A stretch of 60,000 bases of DNA, taken from positions 690,767 through 750,766 of the forward strand of contig RPFO01000003.1 of assembly GCA_009746045.1 (NCBI GenBank). The letters are read 5' to 3'. This document shows positions 41,606 to 57,052 of the stretch, in pieces. A program made the translations under genes and the position numbers. This DNA comes from Mesostigma viride. Taxonomy: Eukaryota; Streptophyta; Mesostigmatophyceae; Mesostigmatales; Mesostigmataceae. Positions within the stretch are counted from its first letter, which is position 1, and each line of letters starts with the position of its first letter. The notes under the pieces are model-generated. The model worked only from the letters and a program-made list of their open reading frames with translations. It was not told the origin of the DNA and did no database searches.

Positions 41606-42105
41606 TTTACCCTAAGTTTCCCACATTCTTAGGCACAGGCGCCTGGGCCTAGCCGGGCGCCTGGGCCTAGCCGTGCACCTGGCCCGCACAGATCAGGTCG
41701 ATAGATCAGATAGACTAGCCAGCACCAAGCCTGCGCAGTGCGGGCGTTTTTCCTGACGTGGCATGCCCCTGGCCGCGCGTGCAGCAAGGTCGCCACTGGA
41801 CTTTCCGTCATAGACTAGGCATGGACATGTGCTACCCTAGACGGGTTGGTTTATGCAAGGGGAGCACCCTGATTTGTCTGTAATATGGAGGCAGATGACA
41901 CGTAAAGATATGTGACTGCCGTTAATGAAGGACACCACCCCCAAGTCGGTGGGGGCACCGCGTGTGACCCAGTATGGCATTCATAGTGATTCGGGCAGCG
42001 GCGCCCGCAACCCTGCAACTAGATAGCTAGCATCCTCCATTCCATCCCATTTCCATCCCACTGAGGACATGCTCACGTGACGCAGTCTACATGTAAGTTT
42101 ATAAA
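41606..42105 (+). mobile_element. Decayed LINE 3'-end copy
   Basis: Aligns with 9,040-9,530: CCCACATTCTTAGGCACAGG, GATCAGGT..GATAGATCAG, TAATATGGAGGCAGATG, the GTGGGGGC block and a tail with a mutated hairpin near 42,075. An 18-base duplication (GCGCCTGGGCCTAGCCG) and several indels break the frame. Confidence 0.75.
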
Positions 42106-42870
42106 TTAATTTACGTGCATGCTGTTGCAAGCGTCCTTCAGGGCTTCTTGGCCGCATTACTAAATTGACATGCCTCTGTTGGGAGGCACAGGGCAAACTT
42201 GGGGATGGTTTCTACGATCCCTATAACGTTGGTTGAAGTTAAGCTGTTAATCAAACGTTCATTCGCTCATCAGTGGATGTGCATCGACTTAGGTGACTTG
42301 TTGCGCAGGGGAGATCTTGGTGCCGAGGTGCGGACAAGCAGCTCCATGAGCCACCAAGGGGGCCTGCGAATGTTCAACATGCATGGAAAGCCCCGGAGCT
42401 AGCGAAGAAAGAATTTATAGAGCGCGCCTGTCTTATTGCTGCGCTAGCTGGGCCAATAAGCCCGCGCGCGAACTCTCCAACGTGGCCTGTCGAATGCTAT
42501 ACATAGCCATTTTTTCACCGACTTGCACGAGACTGAATTCGATTCAATTCGATTCTGACACGCACGCGACCGAAATTTGCTACTTCTAGTCCAAACCGAC
42601 TTATCAAAACAAGGTCACTTATATTACTCGACCTCTCCGTCAAATCTCATCGACCGGGTTTTGAATTAACCCACAAACGCCGTAGATGCAGATCCAATGG
42701 TGCAAAGCAGCGTCACGACCAACGTGGCGCCAAATCGCCTCGGTTCCTTTGTTACGAGCCATTTTGCAACGTCACACCGCGTCGGGTATTCGCGCCCATT
42801 TCCATGGAACATGAGATGCAACAGCATGGGGGCGACCACCACGGTGCGCACTCTGAACACGGCTATACCC
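42106..42870. other. No gene recognised
   Basis: A 67-codon frame at 42,199-42,402 and others of similar size show no family features. No clear repeat or splice-supported exon was found. It separates two LINE copies. Confidence 0.4.
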
Positions 42871-44053
42871 CGCCATGTCCACTGCAGACCGGCGTCTGGC
42901 AGGGCTGCGTCCTGTCGATCACTGACCGTACCTGTTCATCATTGTAGTGGATTATGTTGTGCACCAGGCACGTGCCTGCTTTGCTAGCATTGCTGGAAGG
43001 CCGTGCCCCTGGCCTCGAGATTCAGAATGAGCCCGGGGAAGGGGGGCCGACTAACAAGCAGAATTTACTCGCTGAGCTCATTTATGCCGACGACATCACG
43101 CTCATTTAGCAGCCAGCGTCTGCCCAACTTTGTTTGGACTGCCTGGCTCTCGAGGCCCGGTCGGTCGGTCGGTCTCGAAATCAGCCCCAAGATCCGGAGG
43201 CCATGGCCCTCGGCCTGGCAGCCCCCCCCCTCGAGCTCCGCCTGTTAGACGACACCCCATGCAGTTCCCTTCCCCGCTTCTGGTCGCTTCAAGCTGCTAG
43301 GCAGCTGGCTCCTCAACGTACGTACTGCAAGAGACGACATGACGACCCGGATTGGTATGCATGGCCTGGGCACAGCTCCACGAGCACCGTCGCTGGCGGA
43401 GCACCCCCGCCCTGCCCCGGACTGTCGAACGCAACCTCTTCATGCGTTCGACATGACCTAGCCCCCCTGCAAGGTCATCATCTCGACGATCCTGACCTAT
43501 GGAGCTGAGACGTGGACGCTGACGCGGAAGCTGGAGCAGCAATTAACTCGATGGGGCAGTCACCAAGATGCTACGTAGTGCGCTTAATATTCCATTCAGC
43601 ATGCACATTCGCCATTAGGATTTGTATGCTGATTTACCCTACGCTTCCCATATTATATAGCACAGGCGCCTGCATGGGCCTTAATTGCCGGGCACCTCGC
43701 ACGCACAGATCAGGTAGACACTATCAAGGAGACAACCAGCGCATGACTATGGATAGCTTAGCAGGCACCAAGCCCGCCCAACCTGGGTGTTTTGTTCTCA
43801 CATGGCCATGCCCCAGGCCGCGCACGGCAGGGACGCGCCACCCGTGGACTTTCCGGGATAGACTAGGCATGCCGGATATGTGTTACCCACGCCGCAATGC
43901 AGGGCTCACGCCAGGGCAGCCCCCTGGCATGTCTGTAATCTGGAGGCAGATGCATGGTTCGCAAGGGTAGGTGGCAGGTAGTAATGAAGGAAACCACCCC
44001 CAAGCCAGTGGGGGCTCCGCGTGTGACCCAGTTTGGCATTCACAGTAATTCGG

Positions 44054-44081
44054 GGTACGACCCTGTTTACAGGGTCGTACC
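44054..44081. repeat. Perfect 12-bp hairpin
   Basis: GGTACGACCCTG, loop TTTA, CAGGGTCGTACC. It marks the left edge of the insertion in the LINE 3' UTR. Confidence 0.9.
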
Positions 44082-44118
44082 ACAGTTACAACTAATCAAT
44101 TAATAGACACGTGACTGC

Positions 44119-44133
44119 GTCACGCGCGCGCGC

Positions 44134-44220
<87 letters not shown>
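44119..44220. repeat. (CG)n(TG)n microsatellite
   Basis: About 15 CG dinucleotides followed by about 36 TG dinucleotides, starting inside the right arm of a LINE tail hairpin (TGCGTCACG). Such alternating purine-pyrimidine DNA can adopt Z form. Confidence 0.9.
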
Positions 44221-44222
<2 letters not shown>

Positions 44223-44340
44223 TATAAGACCCTGTAACTAGGCCCTTAGATAATTAGCTCCATCCATCCCCGGCTCGATTGTACTGAGGACTTATGCTCA
44301 CGTACCGCTGTTACGTGTTAATTAATTAATTAATAATCCA

Positions 44341-45085
44341 TCCCATCCCATTCCCATCCCACTGAGGACTTATGCTCACGCGTGACACAGTCACGTGTAA
44401 ATCAATGCCGGCTGCACGGGCCGAGGGCCTGCCTCGTGCGAACAAATAAAGAGCGACCTGCATCTGTTGCAGACGTGCACGTTGGCCGGCGGCTCACTGA
44501 CAACCTGTGGCCGCGCCCAGGCCCATGCAGGCATGTTGATACATAATCAGCTTCTTCAGTAGCCAGTGCTGAGTAGTGTAGTTAGGATTTTCTAGACTAG
44601 ATAGCTTAGAGTTAGCTTAGTTTGATTACGCAGCTGCGCCCACCTCCACCCATCCAGCAAGGAGTACGTGCTACACGATATCCCAACGGAGTCAAGTTAT
44701 AATCTAATTTAAATTTAATTTTTTTTCAGTAGCCAGAACTTCTTGCCATTAATTAATTAATTAATAGACACGTGACTGCTTGCCATGAGTGGGAGCAACA
44801 TTAAATTAATCACAAAGTAAAAATTTATATGACACATTGGCCACGAAGCACACATCCGCAAATGAACAACAGGTGATGGCGGCCACGTACGGTGTCGGTG
44901 ACGATCGTGACGGCCGGTGACGTTATGATGGTGACGCGCTATAGCTAGGGCGACGCAGGTTGTTACATTCCTTGTTTGTGCCTGTACTGCCTGGCCAATG
45001 ATGTCGATGTGCACAACAGCCAGGCGGGTACCGGGCCACAGCTCACCTAATGCAGACCAACATGGAAACACAGAGGATCATATTA
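44341..45085. other. LINE tail remnants and unassigned sequence
   Basis: A plus-strand LINE tail lies at 44,330-44,402 and an inverted one at 44,752-44,785 (TTAATTAATTAATTAATAGA, CACGTGACTGC). Between and after them I see no gene; a 104-codon minus frame (44,757-45,071) lacks family features. Confidence 0.45.
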
Positions 45086-46567
45086 ATTTAAATTAATAAA
45101 AACGTAGACTGCATCACGTGAGCAAAAATCCTCAATGATGTGGGCATGGAGATGGCGATGGCGATGGCGGTGACGATGGCGATGGCGATGGAGATAGAGA
45201 TGGAGATGGAGATGGGGATGGGGATGGGGATGGGGATGGGGATGGGGATGGGGATGGGGATGGGGATGGGGATGGGGATGGGGATGGGGATGGGGATGGG
45301 GATGGGGATGGGGATGGGGATGGGGATGGGGATGGGGATGGGGATGGGGATGGGGATGGGGATGGGGATGGGGATGGGGATGGGGATGGGGATGGGGATG
45401 GGGATGGGGATGGGGATGGGGATGGGGATGGGGATGGGGATGGGGATGGGGATGGGGATGGGGATGGGGATGGGGATGGGGATGGGGATGGGGATGGGGA
45501 TGGGGATGGGGATGGGGATGGGGATGGGGATGGGGATGGGGATGGGGATGGCGATGGCGATGGGGATGGGATGGCGATGGCGATGGCGATGGCGATGGCG
45601 ATGGCGATGGCGATGGCGATGGCGATGGCGATGGCGATGGCGATGGCGATGGCGATGGCGATGGCGATGGCGATGGCGATGGCGATGGCGATGGCGATGG
45701 CGATGGCGATGGCGATGGCGATGGCGATGGCGATGGCGATGGCGATGGCGATGGCGATGGCGATGGCGATGGCGATGGCGATGGCGATGGCGATGGCGAT
45801 GGCGATGGCGATGGCGATGGCGATGGCGATGGCGATGGCGATGGCGATGGCGATGGCGATGGCGATGGCGATGGCGATGGCGATGGCGATGGCGATGGCG
45901 ATGGCGATGGAGATGGAGATGGAGATGGAGATGGAGATGGAGATGGCGATGGCGATGGCGATGGCGATGGCGATGGCGATGGCGATGGAGATGGAGATGG
46001 AGATGGAGATGGAGATGGAGATGGAGATGGAGATGGAGATGGAGATGGAGATGGAGATGGAGATGGAGATGGAGATGGAGATGGAGATGGAGATGGAGAT
46101 GGAGATGGAGATGGAGATGGAGATGGAGATGGAGATGGAGATGGAGATGGAGATGGAGATGGAGATGGAGATGGAGATGGAGATGGAGATGGAGATGGAG
46201 ATGGAGATGGAGATGGAGATGGAGATGGAGATGGAGATGGAGATGGAGATGGAGATGGAGATGGAGATGGAGATGGAGATGGAGATGGAGATGGAGATGG
46301 AGATGGAGATGGAGATGGAGATGGAGATGGAGATGGAGATGGAGATGGAGATGGGGATGGAGATGGAGATCAGAGGATGGAATCTTGTGAACTACTCTCT
46401 AGTCGCCGAGTGGCGGGCACCACGTCCCGAACCACTGTGTTTGCCAAATCTGGTTGCACGCTTTTCTCCCACCGATGTGGGGATGGTGTCTGTCTGATGA
46501 CCTCATGCCATCTGACTTTGTGGGTCATCTGCCCCCAGATGACACAGAGGATCCCGCGCCCGGCCAC
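45086..46567 (-). mobile_element. LINE 3' end (minus) with an expanded hexamer array in its 3' UTR
   Basis: On the minus strand, 46,567-46,373 encodes GILCVIWGQMTHKVRWHEVI and further residues, a diverged version of GLSVIWRQMVRKDRWQVVM at the LINE RT C-terminus. Downstream, where intact copies have CCATTCCATCCCATGTTCCC, this copy has a 1.2-kb CCATCN array. The tail features follow: TGAGGATTTTTGCTCACGTG, TGCAGTCTACG and an AT-rich end at 45,086-45,110. Confidence 0.65.
45146..46369. repeat. (GATGGN)n hexamer array, about 200 units, in variant blocks
   Basis: The array runs as blocks of one variant: mixed units to about 45,211; GATGGG to about 45,569; GATGGC to about 45,906; GATGGA (six units); GATGGC (seven units); then GATGGA to about 46,355. 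Long open frames (Met-Gly, Met-Ala, Met-Glu, Trp-Arg) are by-products of the hexamer. Confidence 0.95.
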
Positions 46568-46653
46568 GCGCCAGAGGATTCCCCGTTATAAACAGCAGCT
46601 GTTCTAATCACACGACTGAGACACAAGGTGGGCCTTCTCATGAGAGCAGTCAC

Positions 46654-46887
46654 TCAGGCTCGACCCTTGTACGCAGAGATGGCCATCACGGTTATGGCGA
46701 TGACGACCGCCAGCATAAAGACAGTCCACAGCAAGGATGGCGCTCGCTGGTCGCTGGCGTCTGCTCTGGCATGGTGGGTAGACGTGGCACATGAGCCTGT
46801 CCTTTTGTTCTCGTCGGAACCAGGGTCCCTCGTGGGACGGAGCCACGGGATGTAGTCTTTGGCTGCGACGAGCATGCACACCAGCAA
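46654..46887 (-). CDS. Possible last exon of a tail-anchored protein
   Basis: The minus-strand frame reads AAKDYIPWLRPTRDPGSDEN and ends with a hydrophobic segment, LLWTVFMLAVVIAITVMAIS, then AYKGRA and a stop. An AG just before AKDYIPW (CTCGTCGCAG) could be an acceptor. A C-terminal membrane anchor is plausible. No upstream exon was identified, and the LINE copy directly downstream weakens the case. Could be chance. Confidence 0.25.
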   Translation of the reverse strand: MLVCMLVAAKDYIPWLRPTRDPGSDENKRTGSCATSTHHARADASDQRAPSLLWTVFMLAVVIAITVMAISAYKGRA

Positions 46888-46975
46888 TCTCCGACGTGCG
46901 CCCTGCTCGTGGTCAAAAGGAAAGCATTTGCTGAGCTCAGTACTCTGTTAGTGCAAAACTTTGATAGACCTGTAA

Positions 46976-47376
46976 GAGCCTTTCCACATATGGTGACGAA
47001 TACGCGCGAATTAGGAGGACTCGGATTGGTCCGGACCGCAGTTCCAGGCTCGAGGTCTAATTCGGCGCGGCGAATAATAATAATTAGCGGTGAATTGATC
47101 GGGAACTCCTTTCCACAACCAGATCCGATCCTTACCGTCCTGGCGCTTTCCCCGCCGGTTTCAACAACTCGACCTACCTTTCTTGACCCTAATTCTGACT
47201 GGAACTGGCCGGAACTGCTTTTTTCGAGTTCCAGGAGTTCCACCCCAGTTCCGGTCGAATTAGCGGTCGTATCCAATTAAATTTCTAATTGGACGGTCAA
47301 ATGTGGAAACCTCTAGTTCCGGAACCGACTGAATCAGGACCCTAACTCCCCGGAACTGACGAATGTGGAAAGGGCC
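46976..47376. mobile_element. PIF/Harbinger-type MITE, 401 bp
   Basis: Terminal inverted repeats GAGCCTTTCCACAT (left) and ATGTGGAAAGGGCC (right, complement GGCCCTTTCCACAT) are flanked by TAA on both sides (46,973-46,975 and 47,377-47,379). A TWA target duplication with GGCC-type ends is diagnostic of PIF/Harbinger. The interior contains several TTCCGG/CCGGAA pairs and no transposase. Confidence 0.75.
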
Positions 47377-47379
47377 TAA

Positions 47380-49096
47380 GTTAGCCTTGAAAAGACAGCA
47401 ACATAAATGAGATGGTGAATACTAATGACAGACAGGGACTAGGCAGCAAGGTCACTAAGGGGGCAGAAAAATAACAAACATGGCAAAAAAGAAACAAAAA
47501 AGTCGTTTGTATAAGGTTCGCACTCATCCTGGATTGAGGTAGTGAAATGGAGTCCATCTGAGTCCAACTATATCAAAAGCAGCGCCAAGACAGGCCCGCC
47601 CAATATCGGATTGCCCACGGATTATTGAATATCCTGGACTTCACAATGCTTCTCATTGGAATAGATAAGAGGTCAGAATGATATTTAATTGTACCGGACA
47701 ACTGGCACCAGTTCGTACCATTGCCGATGGCTACAGGACAGCACAAAGCTTACTATAGAACAAGTGGCGAGCCTTTACAGGCAGAGGCCAAGATGAAAGA
47801 ATTACAACCAAATCATTTCCATACGCACTGAACAAAAACAATTAGGCCAGAAAGCCTCTGCCCCTGCCCCTGCCCCCTGTGCTGCACTACAGACAAAACC
47901 TTCTACCAAAATATATCAGGAATAGGCATAAAAGTAGAAGTATTCTTTTGGGCAGGTGCCAAAATACACGGGTGACAGAACATCCATCGTCAAATCTTAC
48001 CTCCAAGCTCAGCAGATAGTTAGACACCTCCAGGCGACGCTCACTGGCCGCGTAGGAAAGGACATAACGTCCGTCCTGTCATGCACGATAGAAGGAACCA
48101 CAGAAAGCAGTATACGCAAGGCAAAACAGAAAGGTCTAAGGCTTGCAGAGTCAGGGGGTTGGCCGGAACTTTGCGATGCTTGACGACCCCGGCGTGTGTG
48201 AAGTTATTCTAACTTGCTCTTGAGACACAGGCGTGCGGAACTGCGGTAATGCATGAACAAAGCGGGCACGATGCACATGGACTGCCGCCTGCAGCGCACC
48301 CCCGGCTAATGCAGCAGAGCAGATGCTAGCGGAGGGCTGTCGATGATGCATGTTTGAGAAATGTTCAGGCAGTAAGTGTCTGGATCCGACCACGCAGCCA
48401 GCAGCTACGGCTTCACAAGGCAGCCCCCTATTTAGGCTGGTTAGGCTCCTGACAGGGGGGAGGCTTGCGATTATGTTGAAGGGGCATCAAGGCATCTGCA
48501 TCCAACCCCCCTTTTCTACCGTGTGCAATTTAGGGGTAGTACGTGTAAAGCTCCGAGTGGTACTCTTGCCAAACGACAGTCATTCATGAAATGTTCAGGG
48601 ACCAGGTAAACCATCCTGTCCTCTAAAATAAAATTTTGAATAACGTCCGACCCAGAAAGTCAACGGAGAATACCCCAGCAAGTCAGGGGCACCAAATACA
48701 CTACGACGCAGCCACTCGAGAGATTCTGAAGAAGAGGAGACTGAGGTGACTCCTCTCCGCTTGCGAATGGCAGAATAAGGGTCCACTACGCGGACTCCGG
48801 TACCCGTTGGACAGGCTTCCGAACAAGCGGATTGAAGTTCTGCGCAAAGACGACAGCATTACTGAGATGCTATATTGTTTCGAATTCAAAGAGCGGGAAA
48901 CGCTAGATAAATAAAGGTGTCGCTGCGATCAGAGATGGCGACGACAAGTCGTGCGAGACGCATATGGCTGTGAGTGAGTGGCGTTGACCGGCTCAGTCGA
49001 TAAAAGTTCTTAAAGAAGGACAGCATAGTAATATCAATATAAATTTGTTTGTGGCATATAGTTTAACCTCACTCACTGCTGGAGTGCGGTTTATTA
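47380..49096. other. No confident gene
   Basis: Frames up to 80 codons on both strands (47,956-48,183; 48,151-48,393; 48,595-48,889) lack recognisable motifs or splice-supported continuity. It may hold UTR of a neighbouring gene or the left end of the Harbinger element; no inverted repeat was located. Confidence 0.4.
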
Positions 49097-50224
49097 GTGG
49101 GCATGGAACAGGAAGGCGGAGTTGGATGTGTGACCAGACCAGGTTACGGGGTGAGGTACCAAGAACGGCTGGGCGAACGCATGCAGGGGCAGTGGCTGCG
49201 GGACGCCTTTCTGGCAACGGCGGTCTTGACTAACGATCCCAAAGAGGAGCTGAAGCTTCTCGAGGAGGTCCTCATTTCGGGCGCTTCATCTACGGAAGTT
49301 CGCTCCCAAGCGAGGCCGCATTTGCGCAGGCAACCGTATTCCGCTCAGCGTTTCTGACAGGGAGTATCGGGACATGTGTCGGTATGATAAGGCCGACCTG
49401 CCGCATCTCCTGATAGAGCTTGAATTCCCGAAAGAGTAGAGGACTACAGGCAACGGCAGTTTCTTTGATGGGGGGGAAGCCATGATTATTTTTCTGATGA
49501 CCATGGCTTCGCGAAATCTTCCAGGCTGAGCAGATCGGGCGGGCCTGCACCTCGCAGCCCACGGCATGTTGCGAAATCTTCAATGATGTGGTCCAGTGGC
49601 TCTACAACAAGTGGGCCAGTAGGCTCCTTGGCATAAGCAAGCGGCATGATCGTTTCCCGATGTACGCGGCAGCCATGGCACACAAAGCGGACCGTTGTGT
49701 CCGCTGCATTGGCTTTTTGGATGGCACCAACTGAGCCATCTGCGAACCATCCGCGGGCCAAGAATCCATATACGACGGTCGTCACACAGGCTCATACTTT
49801 GGGCTTTCTGGGCGCAGTGGCTCCCGACGGAATGCTGATGAGGTTTGCGGGGCCATATCAGGGCAGGCACACGGACAGTTCCATGCTCCCTCACAGCAAC
49901 ACCACGGGTGATGTGCGGCAGTCTTACGCCACGCTCGGCACGCTGTTCTGGATATATGGAGACCCGGCTTTCAATGGAAAGGAGCCATGGGTCAGCACGG
50001 CCCAGCCCAATGCCCCAGCTGCCATCCAAAAGGTTGTAAAGGACCTGAACCATGCCCGGATTGCAGTGGAGTGGGAGTTTGGCGTCAGAAGTCAACTTTG
50101 GAAGACATTATTCCATGTGTTTATGATTTGTCTTATTTTTTTGTTTGGTGGAAAAAGTACCCTTTTTGCGGGAAAATCCATCAATGTGTCTAAACATGAT
50201 TATTCTGTGCTCAAAATTAGGTAG
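49097..50224 (+). pseudogene. PIF/Harbinger-type DDE transposase, frameshifted
   Basis: Cut-and-paste transposase relic. From about 49,097 the frame gives YQERLGERMQGQWLRDAFLA. After a shift near 49,290 another frame carries YDKADLPHLLIELEFP and GGEAMIIFLMTMAS (49,380-49,510), the usual N-terminal helices of these transposases. IGFLDGTN (first catalytic Asp) is at 49,707-49,731, followed by a stop. Another shift leads to GFLGAVAPDGMLMRFAGPYQ, GRHTDSSML, YGDPAF (second Asp) and HARIAVEWEFG (third acidic residue), ending 50,224. At least three frameshifts and one stop make it inactive. Confidence 0.7.
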
Positions 50225-50819
50225 CATTTCTCAAAAGTGGGGGAACTACATCCAAACATGTGATTTGGTCCCAATATATATGCCCATTCTCCAATGGAAA
50301 ATAGGCCAAAAATAGCGCCTTTTTCTATTTTTAGCACATAAAGGGCACCTGCTGGGGGGTGGTACCCCCCGCAAGTGGCTAGAATTTTTGTTTTAAAAAT
50401 CATATTTATGGTCCCCAATCATCATTGAATTTTTTGCCCATGCATAGGTATTTTTCCAGAAAGGTGCACTTTAGGTATGTCCTCTCCCCTTATAAACAAG
50501 ATTCAATTAATACATGCGGCAGGCATGTGGCTGTGCGCACAGGGAGGCACAAACCGACACCGTGGCCATTACAATGGCAGATAAACTGCCCATGTGTTGC
50601 CATTCATATCCTACTTGATTTACTAATAAAAAACATGCTCTCCCATCAGGCAGCAGGGGTCAGGGGGCATTATCCCCTTGGATGGTGTATTCTGAAGCCC
50701 ATACTAATCTAGCTCATTCTGATGGCCTAGATAGAATACAGGGGGCCTAATCTAGGGGCAGGGCCCTGGTCAAAGCAATGGCGACCACGGCGAGTGAGTC
50801 ACACTTGAATACAAAATAT
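50225..50819. other. AT-rich spacer between the two Harbinger ORFs
   Basis: Lower GC than its surroundings, with short frames only. GGGGGCCTAATCTAGGGGCA near 50,740 hints at a mobile-element end but no partner was found. Confidence 0.4.
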
Positions 50820-51844
50820 CTACTTGAACTTGTCCACAAGTGTCTTCAACACCTCAGCCATTGCGAGGTCCTTTGCCTGGCTGGCTGCAACCTCCGAGAG
50901 CCTGGCCGCACGTTCCTGCTCGGCGATCCTCGCCGCCATTGCCTTCCGTGCCAATCGGTCACCGCGCTCCTGTGCACGGAGCATCTGCTCTGCTTCAAAC
51001 CGGCGCTTCTCGTCTAGCGCCAGTCGCTGTGCCTCCAATAAATATTTGTCACGTGTAGCCTGTGCTTCTGCACGCAGCTTCTCCTGCTGAAGCTCCGCGG
51101 TCTTCTGGTTTGCTGCATTTGGAGCGCTCCGAGCCGCAATGACGTCCATCAGCGAAGCTTGGAAACCTGAACCCCGGCCCTCGCCAGGGTGGTTCCGGCG
51201 GGCTTTGGCTGCTGGCTGCAGATTGGCCAAGTAGACCGAGTCATCATCCTTCTCCATGCCGCTGATGTCCGCTCCGAAATAGGTCTTCAGTCTCGCTCCG
51301 CTCGGTCCGCTTGACGGCACACTTGGCCCGGCCCGATCGCATGGCCGCGTCATGGCATTGACAATCAGCCTTTCGCCTTCAGCTTGCTTCCGAGCTGCAT
51401 CGTCGTTGGCCTTCGTCGTGGCCTTCGCTTTTTCAGCCTTCGCCTCGTCCAAATGCGCTTTGATGAGGCGTAGGGTTGTTAGGCTCTCTCGCTCAGGTCT
51501 TCTCGGCTACCCGAGTTGTACATCTACCCTTTGTCGTCCTGCTCAAAACCCTTCCAAAATTCCGCTCATCTGTACCGTCGAACTGCGCGAACTGTGACGG
51601 GAGGGTTCCCTGCGAAACTGGGGCACTGGTTTACTACATCCGTGATTCGCCCCCATGTCTCGAGAAGGCCGCCATAGGTTACGGTCCACATTGCACGCCT
51701 GTGATATTCAGAAATGATTATGGCATCCTTGCCTGGAGTACATGTCGTCCGATGCATGGGTTTCTTGCCTTTGTCGCTGTTCAATTTTCCCGACGAACCC
51801 TCGTCCGGGCCCAAGTCTGGCGAGTCACTGTCGTTGGCAGCCAT
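50820..51844 (-). pseudogene. Harbinger-associated Myb/SANT-like DNA-binding protein, frameshifted
   Basis: PIF/Harbinger elements usually carry a second ORF with a Myb/SANT-like domain. Here the minus frame starts MAANDSDSPDLGPDEG at 51,844. It has a Trp-containing helical region (YGGLLETWGRITDVVNQCPS; VRAVRRYR), then breaks near 51,566. In a different frame, after FWKGFEQDDKG, it continues as a Lys/Ala/Glu-rich coiled coil (AKAEKAKATTKANDD; AQRLALDEKRRFEAEQMLRA) to the stop at 50,820. It converges on the transposase relic. The assignment rests on context plus the aromatic/helix pattern. Confidence 0.5.
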
Positions 51845-52146
51845 GGTGGAACTGATGATGGTCGAGATACGAAGCTTCAACCATCGTAGCCTTTTATACC
51901 CACGCGCAGCTTGGATTTTTAAAAATTCGAAAAAGTCGGATCGAGCAATGAAACAACCCCCGCTCAAGCCACGAATCGCGCCGCGCTTACTTAAGCGGAC
52001 CCCCGCTTCGACTCTGTCAGAAGTATCGACACACCTGCCCGGAACTAGTTACAGTTTAGTGAAGTTCTGGACTGCATGGACAGGCATGTGCCGCATGTTT
52101 AAGTTCTGTTCCATAGTGAATGGTTGGCTTGAGATCAGGTCATGAT
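51845..52146. other. No gene recognised
   Basis: About 300 bases between the Myb-like relic and the copia LTR. Probably the right end of the Harbinger element; no inverted terminal repeat was identified. Confidence 0.4.
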
Positions 52147-52416
52147 TGTAACAGCAACACAGTCAGGAAAGACTGGCTGGCCTGTCAGTGTCTTGGTGTG
52201 GCCACGTTGTAGTCAGATCATAACTGCTACCCAGAATCTGAGCCAGAAAATGTTTACAAGGCGAAGCTACGCATCTAGTTTGCGCTCTCAGTACCTCACA
52301 CCTCACACCTCCTAGTAGTCTGACTAGCAGCCGGCAAGCTGTCCACTGAGACTTATTTTTATCTGAGTGAAATAAAGTTAAACTTTGTGGCAAACATTGT
52401 TTTCTCACTCTTGACA
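52147..52416 (+). repeat. Putative 5' LTR of the copia element
   Basis: Begins TGTAACAGCAACACAGTC and ends CTCACTCTTGACA directly before a primer-binding site, giving TG...CA ends and about 270 bp. AATAAA at about 52,370 could be the R-region poly(A) signal. The 3' LTR lies outside the window, so the left edge is a best guess. Confidence 0.5.
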
Positions 52417-52428
52417 TGGCATCGGAGG
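52417..52428 (+). other. Putative tRNA-iMet primer-binding site
   Basis: TGGCATCGGAGG closely resembles TGGTATCAGAGC, the complement of the initiator tRNA-Met 3' end used by plant and algal copia elements. It follows the CA end of the LTR at once. Confidence 0.55.
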
Positions 52429-52688
52429 GTGGTTCACACGCCTTTCGACCTGCTTACCGCTTCTAGAAGTCGTTTTTTTGGACTTTCCCGAGCCTGTGCG
52501 CAGCCCCGGGGCTCCGCTTGCATACGATGTTAAATTTGTGATGCTCGGCATAATCTGCATGCAAACTGTGCAGGCGGAGGTTTGATTCCCGTCAAGTGCA
52601 ATTCATTGGCAGGGTCGCGATTCGGTTCCCGGCAGGAGCTTACTGGTGTAGATCTACTTCGTTTTGTTTTTCCCGGCATACTGTTGTA

Positions 52689-57052
<4,364 letters not shown>

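Larger units (their letters stand above)
42871..44340 (+). pseudogene. Strongly decayed LINE RT copy with inserted hairpin and microsatellite
   Basis: Matches 8,340-9,545: CCACTGCAGACCGGCGTCTG (motif B region), ATTTATGCCGACGACATCAC (motif C, 43,080), the C-terminal region and the 3' UTR. It has many indels, a stop directly after the YADD region and a duplicated GTCGGTCG run. Within the 3' UTR, bases 44,054-44,222 interrupt the match: a perfect hairpin, a short inverted tail and a CG/TG microsatellite. The UTR then resumes at ACCCTGTAACTAGG. Confidence 0.8.

Noticed and set aside
44119-44220. Coding or regulatory function for the CG/TG tract
   Set aside because: Simple-sequence expansion inside a dead LINE copy; no evidence of function.
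45140-46497. Met-Gly, Met-Ala, Met-Glu and Trp-Arg repeat proteins
   Set aside because: Frames of the GATGGN array in a LINE 3' UTR; no flanking coding signal.
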